Notes: generated from the sequence alone by a model not told the origin. Positions 10,512 to 22,145 are shown, counted from the first letter of the stretch. The stretch: DNA of 64,000 bases from Cryptomeria japonica (GCF_030272615.1 NC_081407.1:442333213-442397212); one strand, 5' to 3'. Numbers and translations: made by a program.

Positions 10512-12092
10512 ATGGCTCAAACCCGATCACGGTCAAGGCAACGAGAACTAGAAATTGAGGAAGAAGAAGACGAAAATCTCAATGAATTTCAAGAAGCACT
10601 TGGAGGAAATATAAATGATAAAAACCCAAGTACTCCCACTCCTTCAACAATCGAAAGGGTTCAGCATAACCCTCACTTTAACAGATTGTTTGATGAAATA
10701 CTCAGGAGCAACGCAGATGCTCACTTTTTAAAACTCGCTCAAGAAGGAGCCAAACTCCCCTCTGACTTTGATCTTGCCCAATTAAGACAAGCATTAGAGA
10801 GACAAAGTCGCCATGAGGAGGAAAGAGGTAGAAATCACACCAGATATAACATTCCTCGAGGTAACCCACCACCTCCTCCTCCAAATGAAATGGAGATGTT
10901 GCGGCAACAAGTCGAGAATCTCGCCCAACAACTTCATAGTGGTGTTAAGACCAATCAATTCTCACTTAACGACATCTGTCCCTATTTGTTTGATAGGAAT
11001 CTTTATATGCCACCCTTTCCACGCGGGTTCGAAACACCAAAATTCGAAAAATATAGAGGAAAGGGAGATCCCCGTGATCATGTCCAAGAATTTCATTCTG
11101 CTTGCCTTGAAGTGGCATATGAAGACACATACCTAATGCGCCTTTTTCCCCAAAGCTTGGGAGGAACAACCACATCATGGTTTTCCCAACTACTAGGTGG
11201 CATTAGAACATTTGAGGAACTCATCCAGAAGTTCCTATCTCATTACTCTTATAATATTGAACGTGACATCACCATGGCTGATCTATGCAACACCAAACAA
11301 AAACCAGGTGAATTATTCTCAGTATTCCTGCAACGATGGCACCAAATGTCTAGCACACGTTCTCTTCAGTTACCTGAACGAGAACTAGTGGAAATTTTCA
11401 TTTCCAACTTAAATGAAGAAATGGAATTTCACCTGGATGTCAAAGACACAGATTCTTTTAACGATATGATCACCAAAGGTATAAAATATGAAAGGGCACT
11501 CATCAAGAAAGGACTCATCAAAATCTTTAATGAACCAAAAGATGGTCCTCGCCCGCGCTTCAATAGTGATAAACCGAACTTCTGGAACAAAAACAAGAAT
11601 ATCATCAACGATGGAGTTGTGGATGCTCGGACTATCCAAAATGCACAACCTGTGGTTCGGTTTGCAGGACAAAATCCTCCACCTTAGAATAACACAAATG
11701 TTCCTCCTAATCAAGGTCGCATCACATCTCATGATGAACCAAGACCTCGTCCACAAAAACAAAAACGAACATACACTCCCTTAGGGGAACCCATTGAAAC
11801 AGTGTTGCGACAACTTATTTCCCAAAATTTGGTCACTCTACCTAAGCTATCAAACTATGAGCCTCAAGTCAAACCGGCATGGTGGAGAGATACTGAACAT
11901 TGTGAGTTCCATCAAGGAAAAGGACACAAGACAAGTAATTGTCACCGATTGAAAGATCTCATTCAGGATCTTATTGACCGAGGAGAAATTGAAATTGAAG
12001 GACATGACCCAAAAACAACCAATAATGATCATCAGATGTTCAAGAATCCACTTCCATCACAAGATCAAAGGGGTCCTTCCACTTCCAGGTGA
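10512..12092 (+). pseudogene. Tat-2 gag
   Basis: Gag would form the virus-like particle. I chose the ATG at 10512 because it opens MAQTRSRSRQRE after a long AT-rich leader, although an in-frame ATG exists at 10407. The gag core runs from about 10970 to 11500 (ICPYLFDRNLYMPPFP, FEKYRGKGDPRDHVQEFHSA, LMRLFPQSL, WFSQL, LCNTKQKPGELFSVFLQRW). The knuckle near 11905 is CEFHQGKGHKTSNC, a C-x2-H-x4-H-x4-C form common in Tat. In-frame stops occur at 11685 (TAG) and 12090 (TGA). The frame continues directly into the protease. Confidence 0.93.
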
Positions 12093-13132
12093 GGCACTGA
12101 TACCACTGATTATACACAGGCTGCGTATAACTACACTGTAAATCATCTGTATGATGCCAGTGAACAAATTGCAACCATAACCTTCAAAAATCCCACCTCA
12201 AATTGCAATGTTGTTACACATCGTGGCAAGGTCACCATCAAGGCAGCTCCACAGGGCACCACCTCTGTCCCAAAGCAGTACAATCTTGTGGAACACTTAG
12301 ATAAAATGCCTGCACTTATATCCATTTTGGAGCTTTTGCGTCTGTCACCCTCTCATAAAACTATCTTGGATCAAGCACTCCAAGAAGCGTTAGTCCCCGC
12401 AAATCTAAATACAGACCAATTTCAAGCCATGGTTGGAAATCTAAAGTCATCACCTTGTCTCACTTTTTCTGAAAGTGACAACTCTTCCTTCCAACAACCT
12501 CATAATGCTTCGCTACACATTGAAGGCTTTATCAACCAACACAGGATCAAGCGAGTCTTGATCGATAATGGAGCAGGCCTAAATATTTGTACACTGCAGT
12601 TGGTCACAGCATTGGGATATGCAATAGAATCAGTGGATCCTCACAAGAAGATCACCATCAAGGCCTATGATGATGCAGAGCGTTCATCCAAAGGAGCTGT
12701 GGTACTACCAATCCGAGTGGGCCCTGTGGTAAAGCACATCATCTGTCAGGTTCTGGACCTTCCTCTACCATATAATCTATTATTAGGGAGACCTTGGATA
12801 CATGCCATGCAAGCTGTTCCATCTACCTACCATCAATGTATCAAGTTCCCACATAATGGTGCAGAGATCACAATCTTGGGCGATGCAAATCCCTTTGCAT
12901 TTTGCCATAATATTAGCCATCAACCAGAAATTACTGTTCCTAATAATAGGGAAGCCATTTCCTCCACATCATATGTAAGTCCCGCCTCTCTTGCCAGTTC
13001 TAACACCCCTATACCCAAGCAAGAAAAGCTAAAGATGAAAGTAGCAGAGGACGGTCCTGGAGAATACAACTTGAGTCAGCTCTTTTGTGTGGGACAAATG
13101 CCCACTTCTCCTAGAACACATGGTAAACCATA
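12093..13132 (+). pseudogene. Tat-2 aspartic protease
   Basis: The same frame as gag passes through a helical segment (DKMPALISILELLRLSPSHK) that recurs in Tat-3 and Tat-4 just before protease. The protease follows, with LIDNGAGLNIC (active-site Asp at about 12564; relatives have Asp-Gly-Gly) and later KAYDDAERSSKGAVVLPI and [25 protein letters not shown], the conserved flap and C-terminal parts. A stop at 13130 is followed within 9 codons by further open frame. Confidence 0.92.
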
Positions 13133-13157
13133 GCAGTTACTCCAGCAACCACTAATC

Positions 13158-14609
13158 ATGCCAGCATGTGCCTTGACGCCTTTCGTCCTTGGAAAGAGTC
13201 AAGAGGAAGAAACACAAGATGAGGACCTAGCGGACTGGATCTATAAAGATCCCATCACCACTGACAAACCGCAAGTTACACTTCCTACAGAACAATATGG
13301 CAAAGGCCTCCTCATTATGCAAAGAATGGGATATGATGGTCAGAGTGCTTTGGGATACTGCAAACAAGGACGACATGAACCTCTGCTACCAGAATTCAAG
13401 CCCAAAAGTAATACAGGCCTAGGTTTTGAAAAAGAGATCCTTCCTAAACTCAGATTCAAAGGAAAACCTAGCAAACCATTTTGCCCACCTACTGCAAAGA
13501 GGACACCTTTCATAATCAAAGCACCATCAAACACTATCCCCACTGCTCCATCGAGGCTCACAAACCCACCACAACCATCTACAATACCAATCATCCCACC
13601 AAACGAACCAGTAATCCCATCAATAACACCAATAGCAGCAACAACTATATCAGAACCCGCAGCAGCATCTATGGCACCAGCCATTCCAACAGAAGTCACT
13701 AAATCAACACTGCCGATACTTCCAGTGACACATCCTTTAAACCCCATCATGGTTCCTGCAGCACCGATCACTACAAAGATACATAAACCAATCACACCTG
13801 CCGTGTTTAACTCCAAAGACATCCCAGTATGGTATAGCAATCGGATGCTGGAGAGTGACTCAGAGACTGACTCACATGAATGGGAATTTGATTCTATATA
13901 GCTTAACACTTCAGATGAGGAAGACACACCACCACCTCCGCCCCGCAAAGACATCCCTGTTTACAGAGAAGCACAGATAAAGACCACTTGGGTACCTGAG
14001 CTGGAAACATCTTCCACAGACCCTACGTCTCATCCTACGCCTGATTCTGACAGGGAGAGTACCATCAATGACCTTCACCACACTGTCTTAACCCTCACTA
14101 ATACCTCTAACAAACTTAACCTAATCGATGAAGTAATGCCCATTATCCACCCTAAACTCATCGAATGGAACCAATCAAATCCCCCATGTCTTGACCTCTT
14201 TCAGAACGATGAGGCTATCATTGACTTTTTGGAATTAAGGGATAACCTACCAAGCGGGGATCACAAAGCTAGATTTTCCATTGAACTTAATAGCGCAGCA
14301 TACTTCGGGGCAGATGCCAAACCTTTCAGCTGCAAAAACATAACAATAAAACATGGATCTTCCATTGAAAACCACACTGTGGCACTGTTTGATCCGACAA
14401 AAGTAAAAAGAAAGAGCGTATCCAACGGTGAAAACCTCTCTGAGGCGCCTGAGGATGAAGGGTTTGACATTCTCCCTGCTAGTACACAACAGGAACGATC
14501 CATGATTCTTATCGAGGAAACCAATGAATACAATGTGGGGACTCTTGAAAATCCTCATCTCATACATCTGGCATCTCTTCTCACTCCAGAGGATAGCCTA
14601 AATTTATAG
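13158..14609 (+). pseudogene. Tat-2 protease-RT linker with G-patch-like segment
   Basis: In the same frame as protease. Residues 48-90 (13299-13427) read YGKGLLIMQRMGYDGQSALG, then QGRHEP and later TGLGF, which follows the G-patch plan of hydrophobic-x-x-MG-(W/Y)-x-G-x-x-LG and a trailing GLG. G-patch domains bind nucleic acid or activate helicases. A Pro/Thr/Ala-rich low-complexity stretch follows (about 13510-13800), then an acidic stretch. From about 14140 comes the segment with FDLFQ-like NDEAIIDFLELRDNLPSGDHKA and the conserved GENLSEAPED found also in Tat-3 and Tat-4. An in-frame stop lies at 13901. Near 14600 the frame shifts before RT. Confidence 0.85.
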
Positions 14610-14639
14610 AGTTCTTCCAGTAGCGTCAGATCAACTTTG

Positions 14640-15445
14640 CATGGTCATATGCGGACATGCCTGGGCTTGATCCTGATTTAGTCATGCATCACCTCATCGT
14701 AGCAGAAGGAGCCAAACCTATCAAGCAGAAGCTTCGTAAGATACATCCCCAGATTGCAGTACTAGTTAAAACAGAACTCAAGAAACTCCTAGATGTTGGT
14801 TTCATTAGACCAATTGATTATGCAGAATGGATCTCCAACAACGTGCCAGTTGGCAAACCAAAAGGGGGCATCCGCATTTGTACCGACTTCAGAGATCTAA
14901 ATAAGGCTTGTCCTAAGGATGATTTCCCCCTACCAAATATCGACATCATAGTGGATCTAACAGCAGGACATGCCATGCTTTCACTCATGGATGGCTTTTC
15001 AGGATACAATCAAATAAAGATCGCACCAGAGGACCAACAAAAGACAGCCTTCACATGTCCATGGGGCACCTACTGCTGGAATGTAATGCCTTTTGGTCTA
15101 AAGAATGCAGGAGCGACCTATCAAAGAGCAATGACTACCATCTTCCATGACATGATGCATACTATGATGGAAGATTATGTTGATGACTTACTAGAAAAAT
15201 CACTCACCAGAGAAGGGCATCTCCACATCTTAGATAAAATATTTGATAGACTGGAACAATACCATGTTCGACTAAACCCAAAGAAATGTGTCTTCGGAGT
15301 GACCTCCAGGAAGCTTCTAGGATACATTGTCTCAAGCAAAGGTATTGAGGTCGATCCAGGAAAGGTAAAAGCTATCATGGACATGCCACCTCCAAAGAAT
15401 ATCAGTCAGCTAAGGACATTACAAGGATGGCTTCAATCCATCTGA
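14640..15445 (+). pseudogene. Tat-2 reverse transcriptase
   Basis: Motifs run in order: FAWSYADMPGLDPDLVMHH just before, GAKPIKQKLRKIHPQ, WISNNVPVGKPKGGIRICTD, FRDLNKACPKDDFPLPN, SLMDGFSGYNQIKI, FTCPWGTYCWNVMPFGLKNAG, and YVDD at 15176-15187. LNPKKCVFGVTSRKLLGYIVS follows. The catalytic Asp residues are all present. A TGA at 15443 interrupts the frame at the start of the connection region (LQSI-stop-RFIAQL). Confidence 0.95.
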
Positions 15446-16049
15446 AGATTCATTGCACAATTGGCTGATAAGTGTCACCCATTTACACATCTGCTACACA
15501 AGAACATCCGCTTTCAGTGGGATGAAAAATGCCAGCAAGCATTTCAGGCACTTAAAGACTATCTCATGAATCCACCATTGTTGATGCCACCAGATCCAAG
15601 TAGACCATTGTTACTTTATATCTCAGCGACAGGTACAACATTAGGTGTACTACTGGCACAACATAATACAGAAGGAAAAGAGTGTGCTGTATACTACATC
15701 TCTCGCACACTGGTTGGCTATGAACTCAATTACACACCTATTGAGCGAGCTTGCCTAGCAATAATCTTAGCAGCCACTAAATTGCGGCACTATCTGTTGA
15801 CGCACAAGGTACAACTCATCGCAAAGATTGATCCACTCAAGTATTTACTCAGCAAAGCAGCATTGACAGGCCGCTTGGCCAAATGGGTGATGATTCTAAG
15901 TGAATTTGACATCGAGTATGTAGACCATAAAGCTATCAAAGGTTAGGTTATTGCAGATCAGTTGGCTGATGCACCACTCACAGGTGATCATCCTCTTATT
16001 TCCAATTTTCCAGATGAAGAGATATTCATGATCACAGAAGCACATCCAT
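15446..16049 (+). pseudogene. Tat-2 RT-linked RNase H
   Basis: Typical gypsy RNase H: ADKCHPFTHLLHKN, FQWDEKCQQAFQALKDYL, LLLYISATGTTLGVLLAQ, VYYISRTLVGYELNYTPIERACLAIILAATKLRHYL and KYLLSKAALTGRLAKWVMILSEFDI. The first-strand Asp (LYxDAS) is not seen; the sequence has LYISATG, and Tat-3 and Tat-4 have LYICATT and LYILATP. So all three appear to have lost this catalytic Asp. Loss in the first RNase H with retention in the second fits a division of labour known for elements with two RNase H domains. A TAG at 15944 stands where Tat-4 has CAG or CAA. Confidence 0.93.
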
Positions 16050-16425
16050 GGAAACTATATTTTGATGGGTCATACACTAGGCATGGATCGGGGGCAGGCA
16101 TTCTATTTATCACACCTCAAGGTGATAGCATCCCGAAGTCTTACAGGCTCACATTTCCATGCACAAACAACATAGCAGAGTATGAGGCCTTTGATCACAG
16201 GACTCAGATTAGCCATACAATGGAAATTACAAGAACTGCAAGTATATGGTGATTCCCAACTAGTCATTCGAAAAGCAACTGATGAATATCAGACCAAAGA
16301 TGATAAACTCATGCCATATAAGCAAATGGTGGACACTCTAAAGGCATCATTTACTACTATCACTTTTGAGCAAATACCAAGAGATCAGAATCGAGCTGCT
16401 GACGCTATGGCTACCATCGCATCTC
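16050..16425 (+). pseudogene. Tat-2 second (archaeal-type) RNase H
   Basis: Asp in KLYFDGSYTRHGSGAG (about 16064), Glu in NNIAEYEA, Asp in VYGDSQLVIRKA and Asp in QNRAADAMATIA (about 16401) give a complete acidic set. One extra T near 16190 shifts the frame inside the Glu helix. Archaeal-type RNase H in this position, between the first RNase H and integrase, is the established hallmark of plant Tat elements. Confidence 0.93.
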
Positions 16426-17801
16426 TCCTAGATCTTCCACAGAATTCAACACGCTATGAGTTCTTGGTGGAACAAATTTGGATCCCCACTTATGATATCC
16501 CTGAATCCGAAATGATATGTCACCTTGTCGGTTATGAATCCCCATGGTACGGTGAGTTCTACACCTATCTCCGAGATCACACCCTTCTTCCCAACCAATC
16601 AAATAACCAACGTAAAACCTTCATTCGCCAAACTGCTCAATATACCATTATTGCCGAAACCCTATACCGACGCGGTCTTGATGGTACTCTCCTTCGATGT
16701 CTGGAACAAGATGAGATAACAAAGGCTTTGGAAGAGGTACATGAAGGAATTTGCGGGACTCATTCAAGTGGTCCATCACTCGCCAAGAAACTCATGCGAG
16801 CTGGATATTATTGGCCATCTATGGAAAAGGATTCCTACTACTTTGTCAGAAAATGCAAGAAATGTCAAGTTCATGGTGACCTGATACATGCACCAGCTCA
16901 GGAACTGCAACCAATCATGACGCCATGGCCTTTCTGTCAATGGGGCCTTGACCTTGTGGGTAAGATTCATCCATCTTCATCCAATGGCCACAAATTCATT
17001 ATTACCACCACCGAATATTTCACAAAGTGGATCGAAGCTGTTCCACTTACCCAAGTCACCGGCAAGCAGATCGCCTCATTCATCCTCAACTACATCATCT
17101 GCCGGTATGGTGTGCCCATGTCCATCATCACAGATAACGGTCTCCCTTTCAAAAATCAGGATGTCCATGAACTTTGTGAGAAATTTCATATCCAACGCCG
17201 CTTTTCCACCCCCTATTACCCACAAGGCAATGGTTAGGCCGAAGCATCCAATAAAAACATATTAAGAATCCTCAAAAAGACAGTTAATGATGCCGGCCGT
17301 GATTGGCATGTTCAACTAAATCCAGCGCTATGGGCATATCGAACTAGCATTCAAACCCCTATAGGTGCAACTCCTTATTCATTGGTCTATGGTGCAGAAG
17401 CTATCTTGCCTATTGAGGTCAAGATCCCATCACTACGGGTTTCCTTGCATAATCTAATCGATGACGAAGCATACAGAGTATCCCGTCTTTAGGACTTAGA
17501 GTTACTTGATGAGAAGAGACAAGCTGCATACAACCATCTCAAAGCCTATCAGCAGGGCATGAGCAGAAGTTACAATCACCGAGTTAGACCTCGTACATTT
17601 GAGGTAGGTGATCTTGTTCTACGAGAGAATCCTCACAACCAACCAAACCGAGAACATCAGGGCAAGTTTGAATCAAACTGGCTGGGCCCATATGTTGTCA
17701 CTGCTGTGTTCGGGTCCGGGGCATATCAGTTGGCTACATCAGAAGGAGAACCGCTTGCAGATCCAATCAACAGCATGCACCTCAAACGGTTTTATACCTA
17801 A
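16426..17801 (+). pseudogene. Tat-2 integrase
   Basis: The N-terminal zinc domain is present (EVHEGICGTHSSGPSLAKKL to CKKCQ, about 16735-16870). The core has Asp in WGLDLVG (about 16951), Asp in IITDNG (about 17131) and Glu in AEASNK just after a TAG at 17235, so the catalytic triad is split by a stop. A second TAG is at 17490. The C-terminal part reads RPRTFEVGDLVLREN, then FESNWLGPYVV and ends MHLKRFYT at 17801. I see no chromodomain. Confidence 0.93.
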
Positions 17802-17917
17802 GCTGAATAGAGCATCAGGCTCCCCTGCATACCAGAAAATACCAAAAACATTCAGAAAAATGTCCTAAAAAAATACAAAAACATTCAAAAAAGTAAAGAA
17901 AAGTCATCCATCCAAAC

Positions 17918-17982
17918 GGTGAACAACCACTCCGGTGGCACCTTGGGTAAGTGCGATGGTGAAAACCTAGCAAACAGGCGCC
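17918..17982 (+). promoter_or_regulatory. two copies of a two-stem RNA hairpin motif (Tat-2)
   Basis: Copy one (17918-17942) has outer strands GGTG and CACC, bulge AACAA, inner stem CCAC/GTGG and loop TCCG. Copy two (17958-17982) has outer GGTG and CGCC, bulge AAAA, inner CCTA/CAGG (three pairs) and loop GCAAA. The same architecture occurs in Tat-3 and Tat-4 at the same place after pol. Confidence 0.7.
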
Positions 17983-19659
17983 ACTCGTAAAGGCTATGGC
18001 TCCATTGTCTTTCAGACTTGTTGCGATCACATCTACTTCATACATACATCCATCCATCCAAAAAACATGGCTTGTTATTCCTCTGCAATTATGATAGTAC
18101 TCCATACATCTTGCATCCCGCTTTTTCATAGTCATGTCTAAAACTGGGGGCAATGCCTTTAACCTATTGATGGAAGTGGATTCTACATTGTCTTATAATT
18201 CATTAAGTTCTTCTTTCAAACAATCATCTAAAAATCCAAAAACATTCAAAAATATCTTGCAAAAATACCAAAAACATTCAAAACAATTCAAAATCCAAAA
18301 ACATCAAAAAGAAAAAACCATCGAAAATCAAAACCAAAACATGGCAACACCTTGTACATACCCATCCATGCAGATACCAAAATAAACATTGACAAACTAC
18401 TCACACAATGACCACTTATCAATTGACCACACAATCAACATCAACAATCAAACTGTCTTCAACAAGGATGCATCCTTCCTTATCAAAAACAAAGACAAGA
18501 TGACATTTTCTTTGACAAGAAAATTATGTTAAGCTATCAAATACTTGGTTGATTTATGAGTACAATCATTTGTTTATCTGTATCGAGATCTTTCAGCATT
18601 GTTTTGTATCATTTGCGCATTACTTCCGATGAAGTTCTGGGGCATGTACTAATGGTGTCTACGTGGGAAGTTCACTAAGCTATGTGATCTTATGCCAAAT
18701 GCAGTCATAGATCACTACGGCTTGCTGACTATAGTGTATACCTCGACCATATGGGCATGAACCATTACCAAGGATCCATATTCTTTATTCTTTATGTATA
18801 TACTATTTGTTTGCAGGTACAATGCTCTTCCTTTGGTTCCTCCTACCTCATCCAAACTGGATAAAGGTGTTATCTCTTAGTACGGTATGCACTTGTCTCA
18901 GGATATGATCAGCCTAAGATCAAGGAGGACGATCCAAGTCATGCATGAATGGAGATAATCCTTGTCTGTTCTACAAGCAATACTCTGGTCAACTTGATCC
19001 ATTATATCAAGTCGCTTGTATTAACTTGCTATATCAAAATCCATGTAAGAAATACTCTGGTCATCTTGAATCATTATGTCAAGATGCTTGTATTCTCTTC
19101 CAACATTTTAAAGCTCAATGATGAAAATCGAGCACTATGGATCATCATTCCATCTCATCTGTATATACTACATTCCATTGCATTCCAACCATCCATACAT
19201 TCATAATAGCTGCACATCATGCATACATAGTCATAATAATGCATACTCTATTTTCCTCTTCTTCCATAGGAATGAGTCATCGGTCCTCCATTTCTTCTAA
19301 CATCGAACCCCCCCAACCCTCCCCATCTCGATAATCAACATCACATACCCTTCATTGTTTCCCATCAACCCAATCAAGCCACGTTCATCACCATCCATCT
19401 CTAATAGGAGGGATTGTGTTTCCCATCCTCATTCATCCACACAATCAAGCAAGTTACTCTGTCTACACAGATACATCGACTCACACACACCTAGACTATC
19501 AACAGATACTCTGATCAAGTATCTTCGGGTCTCAACAGGTAATCGAGTATGGTAATCCTAGACTACATTAGGCATTTATCATAATGGCCTAGTCTCAACG
19601 GGGCTGCCATGATTCCCCACAACCATCCATCACACGCACACACTATCAATTGATCAACC

Positions 19660-19900
19660 AATCAAACACAATCCAACGGACAATTACATCAATTGTCTAC
19701 GTCTCAACGAGTATTTTGCTTCATATACCTTGACTTCATCGGGCAATTGCATCAATTGCCTAAGTCTCATCAGGTCACTTTGATTCACTTACTCAGACTT
19801 TATCTTGTCCAAGCGACCAACTGACATCAACTGTCACGCTTTGACTCGACCGGGGCAATTAAACCAATTGCACCAGATTGTCCAACCAATTTTGATCAAT
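19660..19900 (+). repeat. degenerate repeat with CAATTG inverted repeats
   Basis: Perfect or near-perfect inverted repeats occur at 19679-19697 (GACAATT/AATTGTC), 19742-19760 (GGCAATT/AATTGCC) and 19855-19871 (GCAATT/AATTGC). They are spaced about 60-110 bp apart and separated by gtctca- and gactt-type words. Confidence 0.65.
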
Positions 19901-20210
19901 TGTATAGCATCAATCCAAACCCCACACTACATCTGCTATGTATCTCTTGCATGACCTCAGGGTACTCGCTGGCTTGTTGTTTCTCCATATTCACTCTATT
20001 TTTCTTCCATTCTTTCACTGTTGTTGCTAATTTCTTCTATTCTACCTCCCCTCCACTTCTCATTCTTTTTCGAGAGATCGCCCGATTTTTTTGAAATTTT
20101 TCGGCCCATCTCTCGAGGGGGCATACCACCCATTAAATTCACATTTTATGTGGCATTTCTTCACACCTATTTTTCTTTCTTTGAAACGACGCGATAAACC
20201 GCACCGTCTC

Positions 20211-20223
20211 AAAGAGGGGCAAA
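20211..20223 (+). other. Tat-2 polypurine tract
   Basis: AAAGAGGGGCAAA directly abuts the TG of the 3' LTR. It primes plus-strand DNA. The same tract is present, on the minus strand, at the 3' LTRs of Tat-3 and Tat-4. Confidence 0.92.
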
Positions 20224-21663
20224 TGTAGTCACACAAATTTGTCCATTTTAATTAAATGAATATTTCGTATTTATTTGATTAAAAATCCACTAGCCATCAG
20301 TTAATTAAATTAATATTTAATTAATTCATCCCCAAACATTCTTCTATTAATTAAATAAATTATTCAATTTATTTTAATTAATTCATTAAATCAAATTCCA
20401 TTCAATTAAATAAATAAAATCTATTTATTTAATTAAAATTCCCTTTTCCTCTTTTAAATAAATTAAATAAAACATTTATTTAAATCATTATCCCCACCCC
20501 ACTTGCATTTTCCTACAAATGCAACTTGCACACATTTATTGAAATAAATGAATTTTTATTTTAAATAAAATCCTATTTTCCCTCACCCACCAAATCCACT
20601 TGCAAAAATCTAATCCCCTTCTAGATTCTTCTAACCCCTTCCTAATTAGTCTAATCCATCCCCTAATTATTGTCACATTCCTAAACAAAATGGAGTCACT
20701 TCTCAAAGCCTAAAAGTCTTTGATAATCATAAAAGGCTTTCAACCTTCAACCACTAAATGTCTCAAAGTCTTGGATAACCTTTGAAAGCTTCCAACCTTC
20801 AACCACTTAATCCATAAAGTCTTCAAAAACCATTAATGGTTAACCCAAACCCTCCCACATGGTTAAAACATTTGTTTTGACTCAACCTCTATCCAACCCA
20901 AGGGTCTCATCAAGCATTTAATGCTTTGACCATGATTATCTCTTAATCATTTGCACAAAGGTTTATCCTTGCATTAACTCCTAATCCAGTGGGTAATCCT
21001 AATTTAGACTTGACCCTTAGCCTTTAGATAACCATGAGGTCTTATCAGGCCTTTAATGCCTCCAACCTCTTTTCTCAACCCAATCCTGTGTTGATACTTG
21101 TCACTATTTTATTGGTGCCAATTGTGCACATGGATCCCCAACTTTCAAACTTGACCCTTGATTAAACCCTTCAATCCTGGCCATCCATTGCTCCATTTTT
21201 CCTATAAATAGAGCCCATTTCTTCATAAACCACATCCTGAAAACTTGTATGCATTTAGGCTATAGACATTTTTAGAGAGCATTTAGCATAAGCAATCTAA
21301 CATCTTATCATTTTGGTTAAAATACATCATTTTAGCATTAGTATTAGCTTTTTATTTCACATTTAGAGCTATACTACAATCTCAATCCTCCATAAGCATC
21401 CATAGTGCAAAAAGCTGCTGAGAGCTACACTATTTTAGAACTTGGAGAGGAGAGGAACAAGGGAGAAGAAGCTAAAGCCATGCTAAGAGGCAGTTGGAGA
21501 TGCCTCATAATCTGTGTTTTGTTTATTAGATACATTAGCATGCTTTTAGTGTCTCTCTTGGTATGCCTTCATAGATTAGTTTTTGATTGACTAACACTAA
21601 CGGTTTTTGTGTCTTTGGTGTTGTTTATCATTTGCTAACCTTGTGCCATTTAGGAGGGTATCA
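20224..21663 (+). repeat. Tat-2 3' LTR
   Basis: A near-identical copy of 6305-7743, starting TGTAGTCACAC and ending GGAGGGTATCA. It is followed by the target duplication CCTTC at 21664-21668. Confidence 0.95.
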
Positions 21664-22145
21664 CCTTCCACTTGGGATCTAGGTGGTGCTGCCTCATTTG
21701 TCAACACTGTCGGTGAGCGGTATTGTGTTGCGGGGGTCACAAATATTTCCTCATTAGCTCACAAAGAACTGGCAACATTTTTGTCAGCATGTCTCTTCAC
21801 CTCTACCAGAGCTTCTTTTAAATGATTCTTTTGCTCTGGGATGTTAAGGAGATCCCATAAGGAGACGTTAGTTGGGTCTTTCTTTAGCTGCTCCACCACA
21901 TCCAATACTAATGGCACTGATGTTTTTGCTTCTCTTGGCTTATAGGGTATAAACTCCTTTCTTAGATATGTGGTAGCAACCACAGGTTGTTCAGGAACTT
22001 TATCTGAGATGAACCTCCCTTGCATGCCTACATGCTCTCTCATGAAACATATTTTTGACTGGAAGTTGTAGTCTGATTGCACCTGACGAGCTCCCGAGCT
22101 TGATACAATTGCACCATTTGTGAGTATGACATCCTCATCCTCCAT
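21664..22145 (-). pseudogene. Tat-1 pre-protease segment
   Basis: It includes the helical stretch VLDVVEQLKKDPTNVSLWDL followed by LNIPEQKNHLKEALVEV, which corresponds to the conserved segment seen before protease in Tat-2 (KMPALISILELLRLSPSHK) and its relatives. It shares the frame of gag to its right and of protease across the Tat-2 insertion. Stops are at 22143-22145 and about 21759. Confidence 0.8.

Larger units (their letters stand above)
17802..20210 (+). other. Tat-2 3' untranslated region
   Basis: No convincing gene. From the pol end it holds an A-rich tract with CAAAAACATTC repeats (17830-17900 and again 18226-18330), two copies of a hairpin motif (17918-17982), a two-copy repeat of about 75-80 bp at 18976-19100 (both with ATACTCTGGTCA and CTTGTATT), and a degenerate repeat set with CAATTG inverted repeats (19660-19900). 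Variable tandem repeats between pol and the 3' LTR are known in Tat/Ogre elements. Confidence 0.8.
6305..21663 (+). mobile_element. Tat-2, complete Ty3/gypsy Tat element
   Basis: The element is 15,359 bp with LTRs of 1439 and 1440 bp beginning TG and ending CA, flanked by CCTTC on both sides. In order it has 5' LTR, primer site, a 2.7-kb leader, gag, protease, G-patch linker, RT, RNase H, second RNase H, integrase, a 2.4-kb 3' region, polypurine tract and 3' LTR. By eye I counted about 11 substitutions and one indel between the LTRs (over 99% identity), so it is younger than Tat-1. The coding region has several stops and at least two frameshifts, so it is non-autonomous now. Confidence 0.95.

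Noticed and set aside
13340-13954. 204-codon open frame antisense to the Tat-2 linker
   Set aside because: It is the shadow of a Pro/Thr/Ala-rich low-complexity coding segment; the sense frame has conserved flanking motifs.
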